Source: Ophiocordyceps camponoti-saundersi (nom. inval.) (taxonomy: Eukaryota; Ascomycota; Sordariomycetes; Hypocreales; Ophiocordycipitaceae). Taken from it: 64,000 nt of DNA. Shown piece by piece: positions 1-14,520 of the stretch. The DNA lies in contig PDHQ01000054.1 of assembly GCA_003339415.1 (NCBI GenBank), forward strand, positions 1 through 64,000. Reading direction: 5' to 3'. A program made the position numbers and the translations under genes. Each line of letters begins with the position of its first letter. The stretch's first letter is position 1. The notes under the pieces are model-generated. The model saw only the letters and a list, made by a program, of their open reading frames with translations. It ran no database searches and was not told where the DNA came from.

Positions 1-336
1 AGCTTTATTCTATTCTATTATATTCTATTAGCTTCTAGGCTAATAATAAATTATAATAGATAATTCTTTATTTATAATAGCTAATATTTCTTTCCGTTTT
101 TAACCGTCTCTAACCGTTCTTCTTATCTTAGGAATTTTATTCGTTATTCTTATTTTTATTATCTTATCTTATTATCCGGTATTTAACCTTCCGAGGTTTA
201 GCCGTAATTTAAATACTAGATACTAGTATTTTTACTTTATTATATAAAATATATTATTAAGCTATTTATATAATAAATACTGCTTATATAATAAGAATAG
301 TACTTTTAACTAGTATTTATATCTTAGATTATTATA
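1..336 (-). repeat. 3' LTR of the gypsy element (truncated by window edge)
   Basis: This is a direct repeat of 7,262-7,597 with a few differences. The element reads on the minus strand, so this is its 3' LTR. The minus-strand terminus reads TATAATAATC, consistent with an original TG start changed to TA by RIP. Confidence 0.85.
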
Positions 337-3300
337 CGTTCCCCTTTCTATAGTTTATAACCTTATAAACTTTATATATAAAAGAATAATATAAAGTATA
401 AATAATAGTTAGTTAGTTAATTAGTTATTTTTATTCTTATAAGAAAAGAAAAAGTATTTTGAAAAAACTTAATAAGGTAAAATAATTAATTAAATTTTTA
501 TGTAGGGTTCCTGTTATTATATTATTTGTAACGTTCCCCTTTCTAAGGTTTTTAATCTTAAAAACTTCTTATTAAAGGTATTTTTCTTTATTTTTATTAA
601 ATTTTTTAATAAGTTTAGGTGCCTTAGTTAGATACTTAGCAGGTTCCTAGGTATTTTTTTTAGAAGGGTATCCCTTCTATTTTATTAAATAGTATACTAT
701 ACCTTCTTTTATTTTTTTATCTATAATAGCTTTAGGTTTATATTCTTCTTCTAATACCGTAGTTTCGATATTTTCTTCTAATTTAGTATCTTTAGGTGCT
801 TTTTCTAATAAGGAAATATAAAATATTAAATAAATAAATATTCTTTTAGGAAGTTTAAGCTTATAATTAAGGTTATTTAGCTTTTCCTCTATAAGGAAAG
901 GTCCTAATTTTTTAAATTCTAAGGACTAATTAGGCCGTTTTATTTCTATATTTTTCTTTAATAAATAAACCTTATCGTTTTTATTAAATAAGGGTTCTTT
1001 TTCGCGTTTCTTATTATAATAATAACTAATTCTTTTAGCTATAAAATCTAATTTTAATTTTATATAAGAATATAGAGATCTAAGCTATTTAGTATTTAGA
1101 ATAGCTTTTTTATTATTAGTTTTATCTAATAGTCCTAATTTATAGGCTTCTAGATTAAATCTATAATTCGCTATAGCGGGCGTTATTTTAATAGATTCCG
1201 ATTTAGCGGTATTATAAGCTAATTAGGCTATAGGTAGGTTTATTACCTAATTATTTTATTTATAATTAATATAGGCTCTAAGATATTATTTTAAAGTCTG
1301 ATTTAGGCGTTCCGTAGCCCCGTTAGTTTGTAGGTAGAAAGCAGTATTTAATTTATACTTAGTTCCTAGCTTAGATATAAGGCTAGTCTAGAATTTAGAG
1401 TTAAACTTAGGGTCTCTATCGCTTATAATAACTTTAGGTAAGCTTTTATCTACTACTATCGTTCTTAAGAATAAATAGCTTAATTTTTTAGCAGATAAAG
1501 CCTTTATTATAGGTATAAAATAGCCGTATTTAGTTAATCTATCGGTTATAACTAGGATAGAATTATATTCTATATTAGTTATAAGGTTTACCGATAAGGG
1601 TAATTTAACTATAAAATCTATAGCTATATTTTCCTAGGGTTATTCGGTAACTATTATAAGTTATAAAAATTCGTAAGGCTTATATCTCGAGGCTTTAGAT
1701 TTATTATAAATATTATAGTTTTTAATAACTTTAATAATAGCTTTTTTAAGGTTTTTCGTATTATAATAAGCTTTAATTCTATTATAAGTTTTTTATATTC
1801 CTTAATAGCCGTAAATAGGTAATTTATAGAATTCTTTAATTATAGTTTCTACTATATTCGGAGGTATAAATAACTTCTCTTTTAAATAAGCTAAGTTATC
1901 TATTTACTTAATATCTTTATAATCCTTAAAATTAGTATCTTTATAAGCTTCTTTTATTTATTTTAATATAGAATTATCGGCTTCTACCTTAAATATAGCG
2001 TTTAAGGTATTTTATTCTAAATTTCCCTTATTATTTATTTTAAGGAAATTAGTCGTTATAGGTATTATACCGGTATTTAAATTAGGTCTTCTACTAATAA
2101 TATCGGCTCTTTTATTTTTACTTCCTTTTTTATATATAATTTCGTAATTATAATCTATAAGGAATTTAGCCTACTTAATTTATCGGCTATTTAAGGTTTA
2201 ACTCGTACTAAAATAGCTTATATTTTTATAGTTAGTATAAATCCTTAATTTAAATTCGTTTCCTAATATATAGTGCTTAAATTCTTTAATTACTTTAATA
2301 ATAGCTAAAAATTCTTTATCGTAGATAGGATAGTTAATTTCTGAATCTACTAGCTTTTTCGAATAAAAAGCTATAAGGTATAGTATAGTATTATTTTCCT
2401 AGCTTAATTAGGCTCTTATAGCGTAATTAGAAGCGTCGGTTTCTAGAATTAAAGGCTATTTTAAATTATAGGCTATTAATATAGGTGCTAAGATTAGCTT
2501 TTCTTTAAGGGAATTAAAAGCTATATTAGCTTCTTCGGTCCACTTAAAGGGTTCTTTTTTAGCTGTTTTTATTACCGTTAATATAGGAATAATTATATTA
2601 GAAAAGTCTTTAATAAACCTTCTATAATAATTATAATAACCTATAAATTACTATATATTTTTAATCGATTTAGGTATAGGCTAGTCCTTTAAAGGTTCTA
2701 ATTTGCTAGGGTTTATTTTAATATTATAAGGGGTTATAATAGTGCCTAGAAATTTAACTTCTTTAGAAAAAAATTTATATTTCTTAGGATTAATATATAA
2801 TTCGGCTTTTCGTAAGGCTTCTAATACCTTTTTTAAGTAAACTTTATATTCTTCTAAAGAATCTAAAAATATAATAATATCGTCTTAATAAACTATAGTA
2901 AATATATCTAAATAATCTCTTAGAATATAGTTTATACGTTTTTAAAAGGTAGCAGGGCTATAATCTATTATATAGTCCTAAGGGTAATACTAAATATTCG
3001 TAGCTTCCGTATCTAGTTCCGAAGGCTATTTTATATTCGTCTCCTTCCGCTATTCGTATTTAGTAATAAGCTAATTTTAAATCTAGCTTAGTAAAATACT
3101 ATTTCTAGCTTAGTCTATCTTTTAATTCTATAATTAAAGGTATCGGCGTTTTATCTTTAATAGTATCGTTATTTAATTTTCGATAGTTAATTACGGGTCT
3201 TAATTTATCTTTTTCTTTACCCGATTTATTAGTAAAGGTAACGGGAGCTCTATAAGGGCTTTTAGAAGGTCTTATATATCCCTTTTTAATTTATTTTTCT

Positions 3301-6300
3301 AGATATTCCTTTAATATTTATAGTTATTTTTCGTTACTATTATAAATTCGTATAAATCGAGGTTCCGAATTAGGCTTTAATTTAATTTTATAATCTTATA
3401 GGCTTCTTTTAGGTAAGGTATTATCTAGGGGTTTTTTAAATATATCTAAGAATTCTTTTAGAATTTCTTTAGGTATTAATTTATAGCGTTCTAATTTTTC
3501 TTTAGAATAAAAAGCTATTTCTTCCTTATAATCTATGCTAGAAATAGCAGCTAATATAGTAGTAGTATAAGGTATTTTACTATAGATTTTATTACTTTTA
3601 GTTTTATTATAAGGTTCTTGCTTATAATAATTATATTTATTTCTTATAGTAAATTTCTAATTATTATTAAAGAAGTTTTTCCTTTCTTTAATTTCTTTAA
3701 TCGAACTATTTTCGTTATTCGGGCTTCTCGCCTCTTTAAAATTTCTTAAGCTAAATCCTTTATAAAGATTTCCTAGGGCGTTATTAAACCTAGTATTTTC
3801 TTTTCTATTCGTATAATTATAATAAGGTTAACTTTTATTATAACTATTTATATTCGATCGTCTATTCTTATAGTAATCGTTTTTTATAGATTTAGATTAC
3901 TTATTTTTTACGCTCGACTTACTTCTATTAGTATTTCTAGAAATCTTATAATAAGGCTTCTTACCGTTATTATAATTATACCTTCTCGGTTTATTCTTCC
4001 TTCTAGAATCCGTTCGATTATCTTTACTAGTATTACTATTAGAAGCACTAGATATTAAATAATCGTCTATAAATTTAACTTAGCCGGTTTTCTAGTTAAT
4101 TTGCGGATTATATTTATAAAGAAAAGGATAACCTAATATTATATCGTATTCTGCTATTTGAAAAATATTAAAGGTATCGGTAAAAGTATAAGGTCCTATT
4201 TTAAATTCGAAGTAATTAGTTTCGTATAAAATTAATCCCTTATTAAACTGAAAATTAAATCCTTCGGCGTTTTTTACTATACTAAGCGTTTTCTTTTTTA
4301 TATAGCTTAAGTTTAGACGTTTTATAGCTATAAGTGAAATATAATTACTAGCGGCTCTGCTATCTATAAAGGTAGTTACTTCTTTTCCTTTATATCTTAA
4401 AGTAAAGGTTAGTTTAGAAATAGGGATTTTAGTACTATTAGTTTTAATAGTAATAGTATTAATATTTTACAATTTAAGATAGTTATAATAACGCCTTTCT
4501 ATTCCTAAATCCTTATTCTTATTAGTTATACCTCTATTTACCCTTCTTAAATAAAGGCTTTCCCTTTTCCCTTAAGGTTTTCTTTAAATTCCTTAGGCTA
4601 CGTTAGGAAATCCTACCTTCCGGGACTATTTTCCTCGGTAGGGGATCCGCTTCCTATAGGCCCTTTTATTAATAATTCTTTTATAAAGGTAAGCATAGCC
4701 TAAATCGTATTTAATTCGATACTAAGAATTTAGGGTCGAAAATCGTAGTTATTTCCCTTATTTTCCTTAAGAATCCTATAATTAGTTTCTCTATCGAGAA
4801 GGAATTCTATTTCTTTAATAAAGAATCTTTTATCGATAAAGCTAGCTTCCTTATAAAAGGTTAGTAAGGACGGGTAATAATTAACGTTCTATTTTTCCCG
4901 TAGGTGAAAATCGCAGTCCTTATCGTAGTAAAATTACTAGCTAAGATTATAGTGCGCTTACTTATACTTATCGAAGAATTCTTCTAGGTACCTTAAGTGC
5001 TAAAATAATTCGTTATAAGGAAAGTAGTCGTTATTTTTCTAGTTTTCGAATTCCTTTAGAATTAGTTCCTTTATTTTAATAAAATACTATATTTTTTCGT
5101 CTTCTTCCTTACTATCGGTTTCGATAGTATAAAGATATTCTACCGTAAGAAGGGGTAATTCTTCTTTTTCCTTCTTAATTTTATCTTCCGAAATAAGGCT
5201 ATCTTCTCTTTCTAAGATAGGTTCGTAGTCTTCCCTTATTCCGTTAAGGTTATTAATATAGTCGTTAAAACTAAGGGTCGAAATAGAGCTTTCCGAAGGG
5301 CTATACTAGCTAGGTAAATTAGAATAATAAGGAATCGGTTCGATTCCTCTTTATCGTGCTATAGCCTATTCTTCCGTAACCTACTTATAAGTTTTAAAAG
5401 GGTTATTTTTACTTAGCGGGTAAAACTCTCCTCTAGAATCGAATTCCGTATTAGCTTCTAAAGGGCTTATAAGCTTTAAAGGCTTCTTCGTATTCCTAAC
5501 TATATTCTAGCCGTCTAGGAATAGCGTATCGGCTATAAGTTCCGGGTTATATTATTATCTTAATTCTTCTCGGAATTCGTAAGCCTCTCGGTTTATATCG
5601 TCCTCTTTCGTTAGTAGTTTAAATTTCGTATTATAAATAGTATTCCGTTCCTTCCTATTTAGGCCTAGCGTGTTATAATTAGTAGCTAGGTAGGAAGAAA
5701 TAACGTTAATTATTTTACTATTCGTAGAAGAGGTTTTTCCTATTTTTTTTCTTTTTCCTTATTTTTTAAAGTAGTTTTTTACAATATAGCCTTCTTTATT
5801 ATAAAAGAAGCAGATAATAGGCTTCGAGGATACTATATCTAAATCTATAAGGTCTCTTCGATTAGCGTGATTTTTCTTATATTTTTTATTACCTTTATTA
5901 ATATAAGAAGAGGTATTTTTACTTCCTTATTTTTGCTACTTTCTTTTAAAAAGTCGATCGTTAATTTTAATAGTAGAAGCTATATAAGTAGATAGCTCTT
6001 TAGGTCTATCTTACTTATATAATTCGTCTTTAACTTCGTCTTTTAGTCCTTCGTAAAAAATAGCTATAAGGGCTTCGTCTTCCTAGTCTAACTTACTAGT
6101 TATTTATCTAAATTTAGCAGCGTAGTTAGAAGCAGCCTCTTTTTACCGTAAGGTTCGTAATTTATACTCTGCAGTTCTTACTTCGTCTTGCTAGCTAAAA
6201 ACTTCCCGTAGTTTTTCTTCGAATTAATTAAAGCTAGCAAAAATAAGCTCCGTTTCTTCTTCCTAATTATCCGTAAGTCCTAAATAATTCCTTAATATAG

Positions 6301-7261
6301 GTTTAAACTAGTCTAAAGCTATACCTTCTAAGTAAGTAGAAGTATAAATTACCTTTATAGGTTCGTTATAAAAGGCGGAGGAATAGAGCCTAAAGTAAGC
6401 TCTAATATTAGTTAAGAACGCTTATAAATCGTTATCTTTCCCGCTATAATATTTAGGTTTCGGGACCTTACTAATATTTATAATAAGTCTAGGATTAGTA
6501 GTAGTATAGGGGGGTGCAGGGGAGGTTATATTAGACATATTATATACTACTAGGTAGCGCCGCTTATTTCCTAATTAGGAAAGAAAAAAGTAGATTTTTA
6601 CCTTTTATTTCCGTGGAGATATATGCGATGAAAAAAGTACTATTTTTCTATTTTTCTATTTTTCTAAGAAAAGAATTCTTTAGCACACTCTCTTCTTATT
6701 CTTCGTACCTATAAGGCAGTTATAGTAGTAAATAAGCTTTTAACATATTACGGATCGTACCTATAATTACCTAATCTTACCCGTAGCTCTTAATCTAAGC
6801 TTCTAAAGATAAAGAGAGAAAAGGGGTAATAAGAAGGTAAGGGGCTTTACTTACTTTAACTAGGCAGTAGGTAGCTAGAATAGGAAATTTATAAAGTATA
6901 AATAAGTAAGAACTTCCTAAATAGGAATATCTTAAAAGGTAAGGGAAGGTTATAGAGAGTAGGCTTTTAAGGTGTAAATTATTTAAATTAAAAGCTTAGA
7001 AAAGAAGGAAAGGAAAGACCCTTCGAGGGAAGGAAGCCTTCCTTTTATAGTTTTCCTTCTCTAAGAAACTATCTAATTATATAAGCTAGCTAGAAAGCTA
7101 TAGAATATTATAGAAGCTTTATATTATAAATATACTAGCGAATAGAATAGCTTTGTCTTATTCTATTTGCTTTTATCGTATTCTTTTTACTTTAAAATTA
7201 AATTCCTACTTTAAAATTAACCCTTAATTTTAAATCCACTATATCCCTTAGCGAATAGAAT

Positions 7262-7597
7262 AGCTTTATTCTATTCTATTATATTCTATTAGCTTCTAGG
7301 CTAATAATAAACTATAATAGATAATTCTTTATTTATAATAGCTAATATTTCTTTCCGTTTTTAACCGTTTCTAACTATTCTTCTTATCCTAGGAATTTTA
7401 TTCGTTATTCTTATTTTTATTATCTTATCTTATTATCCGGTATTTAACCTTCCGAGGTTTAGCCGTAATTTAAATACTAGATACTAGTATTTTTACTTTA
7501 TTATATAAAATATATTATTAAGCTGTTTATATAATAAATATTACTTATATAATAAGAATAATACTTTTAACTAGTATTTATATCTTAGATTATTATA
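7262..7597 (-). repeat. 5' LTR of the gypsy element
   Basis: This is the partner of the repeat at 1-336. Its true inner border may lie slightly left of 7,262, because the matching copy runs off the window. The flank outside begins ctaag; the matching target duplication on the other side is not visible. Confidence 0.83.
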
Positions 7598-10300
7598 CTA
7601 AGTATTACGTAAAATATTTCGTTTATATTTAGTAGCGTTTTTATAGCTTTCTTATAGCTATTATATCTAACCGCGGTTCGAATTAGATAAGTTACTTTTA
7701 GTTAACCTTTTACCGCTTCGTAAATATTAGATAACTTATATTAATAGCCTACTACCCGTAAACTAATAGCGGTATAAAACGAATAAACTAGAAAATATAA
7801 GCTATCTTTTATTATATAATATTATTCTCTTAGCTTAACTAGCTTTCTTACTTACCTACTTACTAACTTATATTAAATAATAGAGAGTTATCTATAATAA
7901 GCGTAAGTTTAAACCGCCTATTATATAAATATAACTTAAACCTTATTTAATAGCTATTTACGCTTTCCGCACTAATTACCTCCCTAAGGGGGTATACCGT
8001 TACCTTCGCCTAATATCTATAAAAAAGTATTTAGCTAGCTTAAATATCTATTACGTAAGCTTAATAAAAGTAATAAGATACCTCTAATAATACCTATCGC
8101 CTTATAGAATAATTCTAAATTAGTAACTTTATATAGTTAAATTTTCGCTATATTTATTTTAACTACTTATTTAAAAAACTTAATTACCTTAAGGCTAAGT
8201 ATAAAGTTATTATTATCTTATCTTTTTTAACTATTATACTTAATATTTTAAAAAGTATATATTTTACGTTTTATATTAATTTACTTAAGCGTGCCGCGTA
8301 TAATTTACTTTTATTATAATCCCTTACTAATAGCTATCTTAAATTTTCTCTATAATTTTTTAATAATAACTTATCCCTTTATAAATACGAGATTAAGAAA
8401 ATCCTTACCGCGAAAAATACTTACGGGTAATATCTATAAAGCTAACCCCCTTATTATTAAGCGTTAATAAAATAGAAAAGATATATTACGCTAACTTAGA
8501 AGCTATTAGATAGCTTATAATATTACGTTATTTTAGATAATTATAAGTTACGCTAGAGAGATATTCGTATATATAATAGCCTTAGATATACTCTCTTATT
8601 TAAACTTAATTAAGTAAATAATTAAATAAATTCCCCCTCCCTTTTAGTAAATTCTTTTTAGCCCGTTATACCTCGCCCCCCTCTTATCCCTATCTTTCCT
8701 CTTACTATTATAGCGCGTTTAGCGTATTCTATTATTTTTCTTCTTCCTTAATATTATTAGCTTATTACGTTTAGCTTAAACTATTATAGCTATATAAGAG
8801 TATATTAAGCTTAGATACTAATATATTACGTAAGTAATTATAACTTTTAGCTATAGATAATAGCGATTATAGTAGCTAATTTAGCCTAGCTAAAGCGTAA
8901 TAAGGAGCGCGGGGTAGCGACGATAGGGCGGCGAGGTTAGTAAGGGCCGTATAAATATTACGGTTAGCTTTAAATTATTATTATTAATCTTTAGCTTAAG
9001 CGGCTACCTCCTCCCGCTATAAGGCGAGAATATTCTACTAAGTTTACTCTTACCGCTATAAGGATTTTTTATAATAGGAGGTAAATATATTAAAGCTAGT
9101 AATAACTTACTTTTACTATTAAGCTTAATATTATTAATATTACGCTATAGCGCTGCTTATATTATAGTAATATATCGATAATATAAGCGTAGGGATAATA
9201 TTACCGCTAAAGGGGATAAGAGTATTAAAGCTAGATAGCTTTAGTAATAAGAACGTAAAAATATTAGTAATAGCGTAAGGGGTAAGTTATATAATATTAA
9301 GCTATATTTTAAAGCGGTTAGCGTAAGCTTAGAAAATAAGCGTTAAGATAATATAATAGCTAGGAGTATTATTTTTATAAGCGCGGGCGGGCTTTTAGAT
9401 AGCTTTATTATTAACGGCTATATTTTATAAATTATAAGCGGCCTACTAAAAATATACGTTCCCGGCGAAGAGGTGCTTTTCTTAAAAGTACCTTTTACGC
9501 TATAAATAATATACCTAATAGGCCGCCGCTTAGCCGTAAATATATTCGGCTATACTCTTATTTATAAGGTTATTAAGGTAAGGCGTATATATATACGATA
9601 CCTCCGTTAATAGCGTAGCGTTTTTATTATCGCTATTTCCTTATATAACGTACTCCCTTATAGCGTAAATTAATATTAAGGGCGCGGTTAATATATTAGT
9701 AAAACGATAAATAAAATAATATACTAATAGAAAAAATAATATAAGGAGGCGGCGCGGCGATAGCGTAAAGATAATAAAATTAATATTTTTAAAATAGGTA
9801 ATATATAAAAAAAGAAAAGAAAGGAAAAGAAACGCGTAGGGGAATTTTTATTTTATTTTAACTTATACCCCCGCTAAGGACGGAATTTTTATTTTCCTAA
9901 GGCGGCGGGGTATATAAGGGATTCGGGCTATACTTAAATAGCTAAGTTATATAAAGTAATTAGTTATTTCCGCGCGCAGCGCGCACGCGGATCGCCTACC
10001 CCTATTAGGCGTTATAACCCCTTTTCTATAGTTTTTTATAGTTATTCTAAATAATAAAGTTACCTCCTTATAAATAGCCCGGAGGCCGAACCCTTATAAT
10101 AATATATAATTCTTAAAATGCTAAAAATAATATTCTAATATTTTATATATTAATATAAGTTTTATATTTAAGTAATAAAAATAGATAATAAGATTAAAAA
10201 CTAACTAGATATTTTAAAGTTTTTAAAAAGTAAGAATATTTATATAAATTTCTTTATACTCTATATATAAAAGTAAAATAATAAGGTAAAACGCGTTAGG
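7598..10300. other. RIP-degraded AT-rich DNA, unassigned
   Basis: CpA/TpG-depleted DNA with no surviving gene. GC-richer patches at 8,620-8,720 and 8,880-9,900 suggest decayed coding sequence, but I could not match a family. A GC palindrome (GCGCGC-A-GCGCGC) lies at 9,972-9,984. Confidence 0.5.
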
Positions 10301-12870
10301 GGAGTTTTTAAAATAAAAGTAAAAATAATAAGAGGATAATTATTAATAGCTTTTTAGCGGGAAATCTTTAAATTAGCTATTTACCTATATAATAGGATTT
10401 TAAGAATTTTAAATAAATAGAAAACCTTATATAAAGGTATTTTCTAAAAGAAGCCTTATTTAGCTTACCTCCGCGTATATAGATATAAGGCGTATATAAT
10501 AACTACGAACGCGAAGCTTAAGTAAAACTATCTAAGAAAACTTAATCTAAAAGCTTAAATTAAATTTTTAATTAGATATAAGTTAAGTTATATCTATTAG
10601 ATATAGCTACTAAGTAAAAATAAGATTATATTTACTTATAATATTTTATTTAATAAACGCGAAATATTTTATAAGATTTTTAACTTCCTTAGAGATAGTT
10701 TAAGGGAGATAAACTTATAATATATTACCGAAGTATTATAATAAAATACTAATAACTAGAAAATAGTAAATATTATTCTAATCGAAGAACCGTCCGATAA
10801 AAATATTTAAAAAAAATAGATAATTAATTTTAATTAAATTATATATTCTAAACTTACCTATAAACTAATAGAAGTTTAATAAAATACGTTTATTAAAGAT
10901 ATATCGGTAAATAGTATACTTATTAAGGGTAGCGTAGAAAATTTTACTAAGGGATAAAAATCCTAGGAAATTAGCGTAATATATCTAACGCTACTAAGGA
11001 TATTACCCGCTAGCTTATTTACTATAATAATAGTAAGATATAAAAAACCTAAGTATATTCTAATAAGGATATTTAGAAAAAATAGCTTAAAGAAAGTTAG
11101 ATTTATTCTACTTTTAAAATAAAGAAACGAATTTATAAGAAAAATAAGTAAGACTACTATTATTAAAGTAAATTCCGAAAAGAAAGAAAATAAGAAAATA
11201 TTCTATATAGCTTTTTATATAAGATTCCTCGGAGGACTAATTAGTAGAGACCTAATATATAGAAAAATACTTAATAAAGTAAATCTACTCTAATTAATTA
11301 ACTTATAAAGTCTTTTTCGGGAACTTTACCTAACGCCTTAGATAATTATATATAAATATTTTAGCACTTACTAAGGGAGCTATTTAAAAACGCGGAACTT
11401 AATTATCTCTATAATTATAATATAGAATATATAAACTTAAAATTAGAAATTCTATCTAAAAATATAATAGCGAAGATTATTAGCTATTAATAAGTATATA
11501 TATATAAATTTAACTAAAATAATAAGCTAATAATATATAAAGCTAAAGTAATTATATATAGAGATTAATAACTTATAATAAAGGTAGAGATATATACTAT
11601 AATATTAATAGTAAAAAGCTTCTAGATATTTATAGCTATTATAGCTAGGTTTAACTTAAAATTTATATAATATAATATAGTTAACGTATTTAATAATATA
11701 TTATTAAATAAGGATATTTTTATATAAATACTATAAGGGTATATAAAGCGAGGAATTATCTTTAAGTTAAAACGTATATTATATAGCTTATAAAAGTCTC
11801 TGCTCTTTTAGTAGCGGTATTTTATAATAATATTAAAAAAAATAAAGTTTAAGATACTTCTAAATAAACTTTACTATACGATAAAGGGAGGCGTTATTAT
11901 ATTTTTTTATATTAATAATATAATTTTTAAATACCTTAAAAATTATATAGATAAGTTATAATAACTATAAGTAAAATTTTAATAATATTATATCTTAACT
12001 AGTAAATATTTAATTTAATAGTTTATTAGATTTTAAGTTATCTATAATAAAACTTAGTAGAAAATTTAGCTATCTTAAAAAGTATATATTAAGAAAATAG
12101 CGGAGCTAGCTAATATTAAAAGATTTTACTAAACCCTAATAAGTTTTATACTCCCTAAGCTAAACTTTAAGGAAATAATACCTTAAGTAATAAATAAATA
12201 TTAAAAAAAGGTAAGCTTTATTATATTTATTATAATAATAATAAAACTAAATATTATATTTATAGTAATACGCTTTACGAAGTATAACTATAACTTAAGC
12301 GCGGGCTACTATTAAGTAATTAATAAGGTATTATATTACTTTAAGGTAATAAAAAATTTAAGCTTTTTTTTTAGAGGTGCTAATACTCTTAAAGTAGCTA
12401 GTAATACTTTTTTCGTAAATAATAAGAACTATAAAAATTTTTAAATATACGTAATTAAACTATTTAGTAATATAATCGCTTAAAATACTAATAAGTAGAA
12501 AACTATTATAACTTTAATAATAAAGGCTAAATTACTAGCTTTTTTATAGATAGTAAAGGAATCTTTTTTTATAAGTTAGTTATTTAAAAAATTAACTATT
12601 AAGTTAGATAATTTATTTATAATAATTTAATATAATAATATATAAATAGTTAGCGTTATAATAGAGGAGTTATTTAAACTTTATACTAAATTAAAATATA
12701 TAAATATTTATAACTACTAGCTTAGATAAGAAATTTTAGTAAAAATAATTAAGGTAAAATATACTCTAATAAACGCGATTATTATAAATAAGTTAACGAA
12801 GCCCTTTTAAAATACCTTATTTAAATCTCTTATCTAGAAGCTTAGTTTTAAAAATATACGTAGGTATCTT
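10300..12870 (+). mobile_element. RIP-degraded Ty1/copia pol relic
   Basis: Plus-strand translation across RIP stops shows copia RT/RNase H. The YVDD active-site box survives as YINN at 11,908-11,919, preceded by the usual G-G-V-I-I-F-F block. The C-terminal RNase H (about 12,390-12,850) keeps the spacing of A-S-(D)-(A)-(S)-F, K-T-I-I-T-L, K-A-K/E-L-L-A, the L-Y-T-K-L-K-Y-I-N-I stretch and the closing K-L-T-K-P-F. Asp codons have become Asn and Gln codons have become stops. No LTR pair was found by eye, so the outer limits are approximate. It is a second copia lineage, distinct from the element at 47-54 kb. Confidence 0.75.
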
Positions 12871-14305
12871 AATAAGTAAAATAAGAAACTCTTATAAATA
12901 ACTAAATAGGATTTATAATAGTAAATATAAAACCTATCTATTTTATTAAAATAATTTTTTTAAATATAAATAATAGATAGAATCTTAAAAGATAAAAACT
13001 AACTAAATAATATACTTAAAATTAAATATAAAAAGATTTAAAAATATTACTAATTAAGATATATATAGGTAATTTATAAATATATTTATAAAGGAAATAT
13101 ATAGAGAAAAAAATAAGTATTATATTAATTTTTCTTTAACTTTTTAAAAGCTAAACTTACTTTTATAAAAAGAAAACGTTTCCGCGTATTTTTAAACGAA
13201 GTTAATAGCTATAATACTACTAAGATAGGATTTTTCTTTAATATAGTTACCGCCTTTTTCGCTAATTTATTTACTATTTTCTTAGCTTTAGCTATAGCTA
13301 TTATAGTAAACTTTACCTTAATAGCGGTAAACTCCGCTTTAATATAAATTTTAAGATTAAATAAGTAAAACTTAAAATATATAAAATATTTAACTATAGC
13401 TTAAAAGCCTTTATTAAGAATTATATTAAGGTTAGCGTTATTATTATTATTATTAGCGCTAAGCTCTATAACTTTATTCTTAAACTTATCTTTTATTATT
13501 ATTATATTACTATTATTATTTTTTATATTTTTATTACTTAAGGCGCGGCCCTCCTTTAAAATATCGCTAAAAAAGATAATATTAATAATATCGCTATAAA
13601 AAGATTAATATAGCCTAATAAGAAATATACGGAGAATATAACTTACGCTTATAAAAATTTAATATTAACTAAATAATATAAGTACTTTATATTAATTATT
13701 ATAAACTTAAAAAAGCTTTAAAATTTATTTATATTTTCCTTATTTTTATTTTATTACGCTTTATTTTACTAAGTTATAATATTAATTAAAATAAGTAAAG
13801 CTAGTTTATATTTATATAACTTATTTATATAAATAATATATAAAATTTTATATATTAAATTAGCTTAAGAATAATAAGCGATATATTCTTTAAAATATAA
13901 TATATATAGCTAGTTATATATAATACTTAAAGCTATAATAAGCTATTAAGATTTTTATAATAAGATTATTAATATTAAATATAAAAGCGTAAATTATAAA
14001 ATAAAATATATTAGCGTAATATTATAATTATATATAAGTATAAGAATAGCGTTAAAAACCCTAAAAAAAAGGTTAGATTAGGCGGCGTAGGCGTAGAAAT
14101 ATTAATATTACTTACTAGCCCTTTTTTACCTCTTACCTCTTACTTAGCCGTAGCCCTTTTTAGGGCGTATAAGCTAGCGGCGCCCTTAGTAAGTATATTT
14201 ATTAATAAGATAAAGTTAAGGCGCTTAAGCGTAATAATAATAGCGTTAGCCGCGGCGTTTATTTCCTTAATTATTATAAGAAATTATTTAGTAAAAATAT
14301 TAGCG
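12870..14305. other. RIP-degraded AT-rich DNA, unassigned
   Basis: AT-rich, CpA/TpG-depleted sequence between the copia relic and the 210-bp-LTR element. Short trinucleotide runs such as (tta)n occur near 13,438-13,460. I see no gene or identifiable element. Confidence 0.5.
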
Positions 14306-14310
14306 TTAAG

Positions 14311-14520
14311 TATAAGGGATTAGTTTATAACTAATCGTAGCTAGATAGGGGGGATTATAGCGGATATATTTAAGTCTTCCCGATAGTAATTAGTTATCGC
14401 GCGGGGTATATAGCTAGCTTAGGAAGGGGGCTTCTCTCCCTTCTCCTTCCTCTCTTCGATAGCTTTAATTATAACTTTACTTTAGCTTACTTCTATAATC
14501 GCCTTAGTAAGACTATTATA
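14311..14520 (+). repeat. Left LTR of copy A (210 bp)
   Basis: Same length and ends as the other LTRs of this family. It opens with an imperfect hairpin, GATTAGT and ACTAATC separated by about 5 nt. Confidence 0.85.

Larger units (their letters stand above)
1..7597 (-). mobile_element. RIP-degraded Ty3/gypsy LTR retrotransposon
   Basis: An LTR pair encloses a minus-strand gag-pol relic. Positions 1-336 match 7,262-7,597, and the left LTR probably starts outside the window. A polypurine tract (revcomp of about 337-352, AGAAAGGGGAACG) abuts the left, 3' LTR. Read on the minus strand, gag starts at an intact ATG at 6,538. A CCHC knuckle lies at 5,771-5,812, with most Cys/His codons turned to Tyr. 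A retroviral-type protease with a D/N-S-G-A-like motif lies near 4,080-4,420. The RT active site Y-stop-DD is at 2,879-2,890. The RT/RNase H boundary reads FKWTEEA near 2,540, RNase H ETDAS is at about 2,430-2,443, and integrase lies near 1,150-1,950. Internal stops sit mostly where CAA, CAG or TGG codons are expected, as RIP would produce. The element cannot code for a protein now. Family assignment is firm; subfamily is not. Confidence 0.88.
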
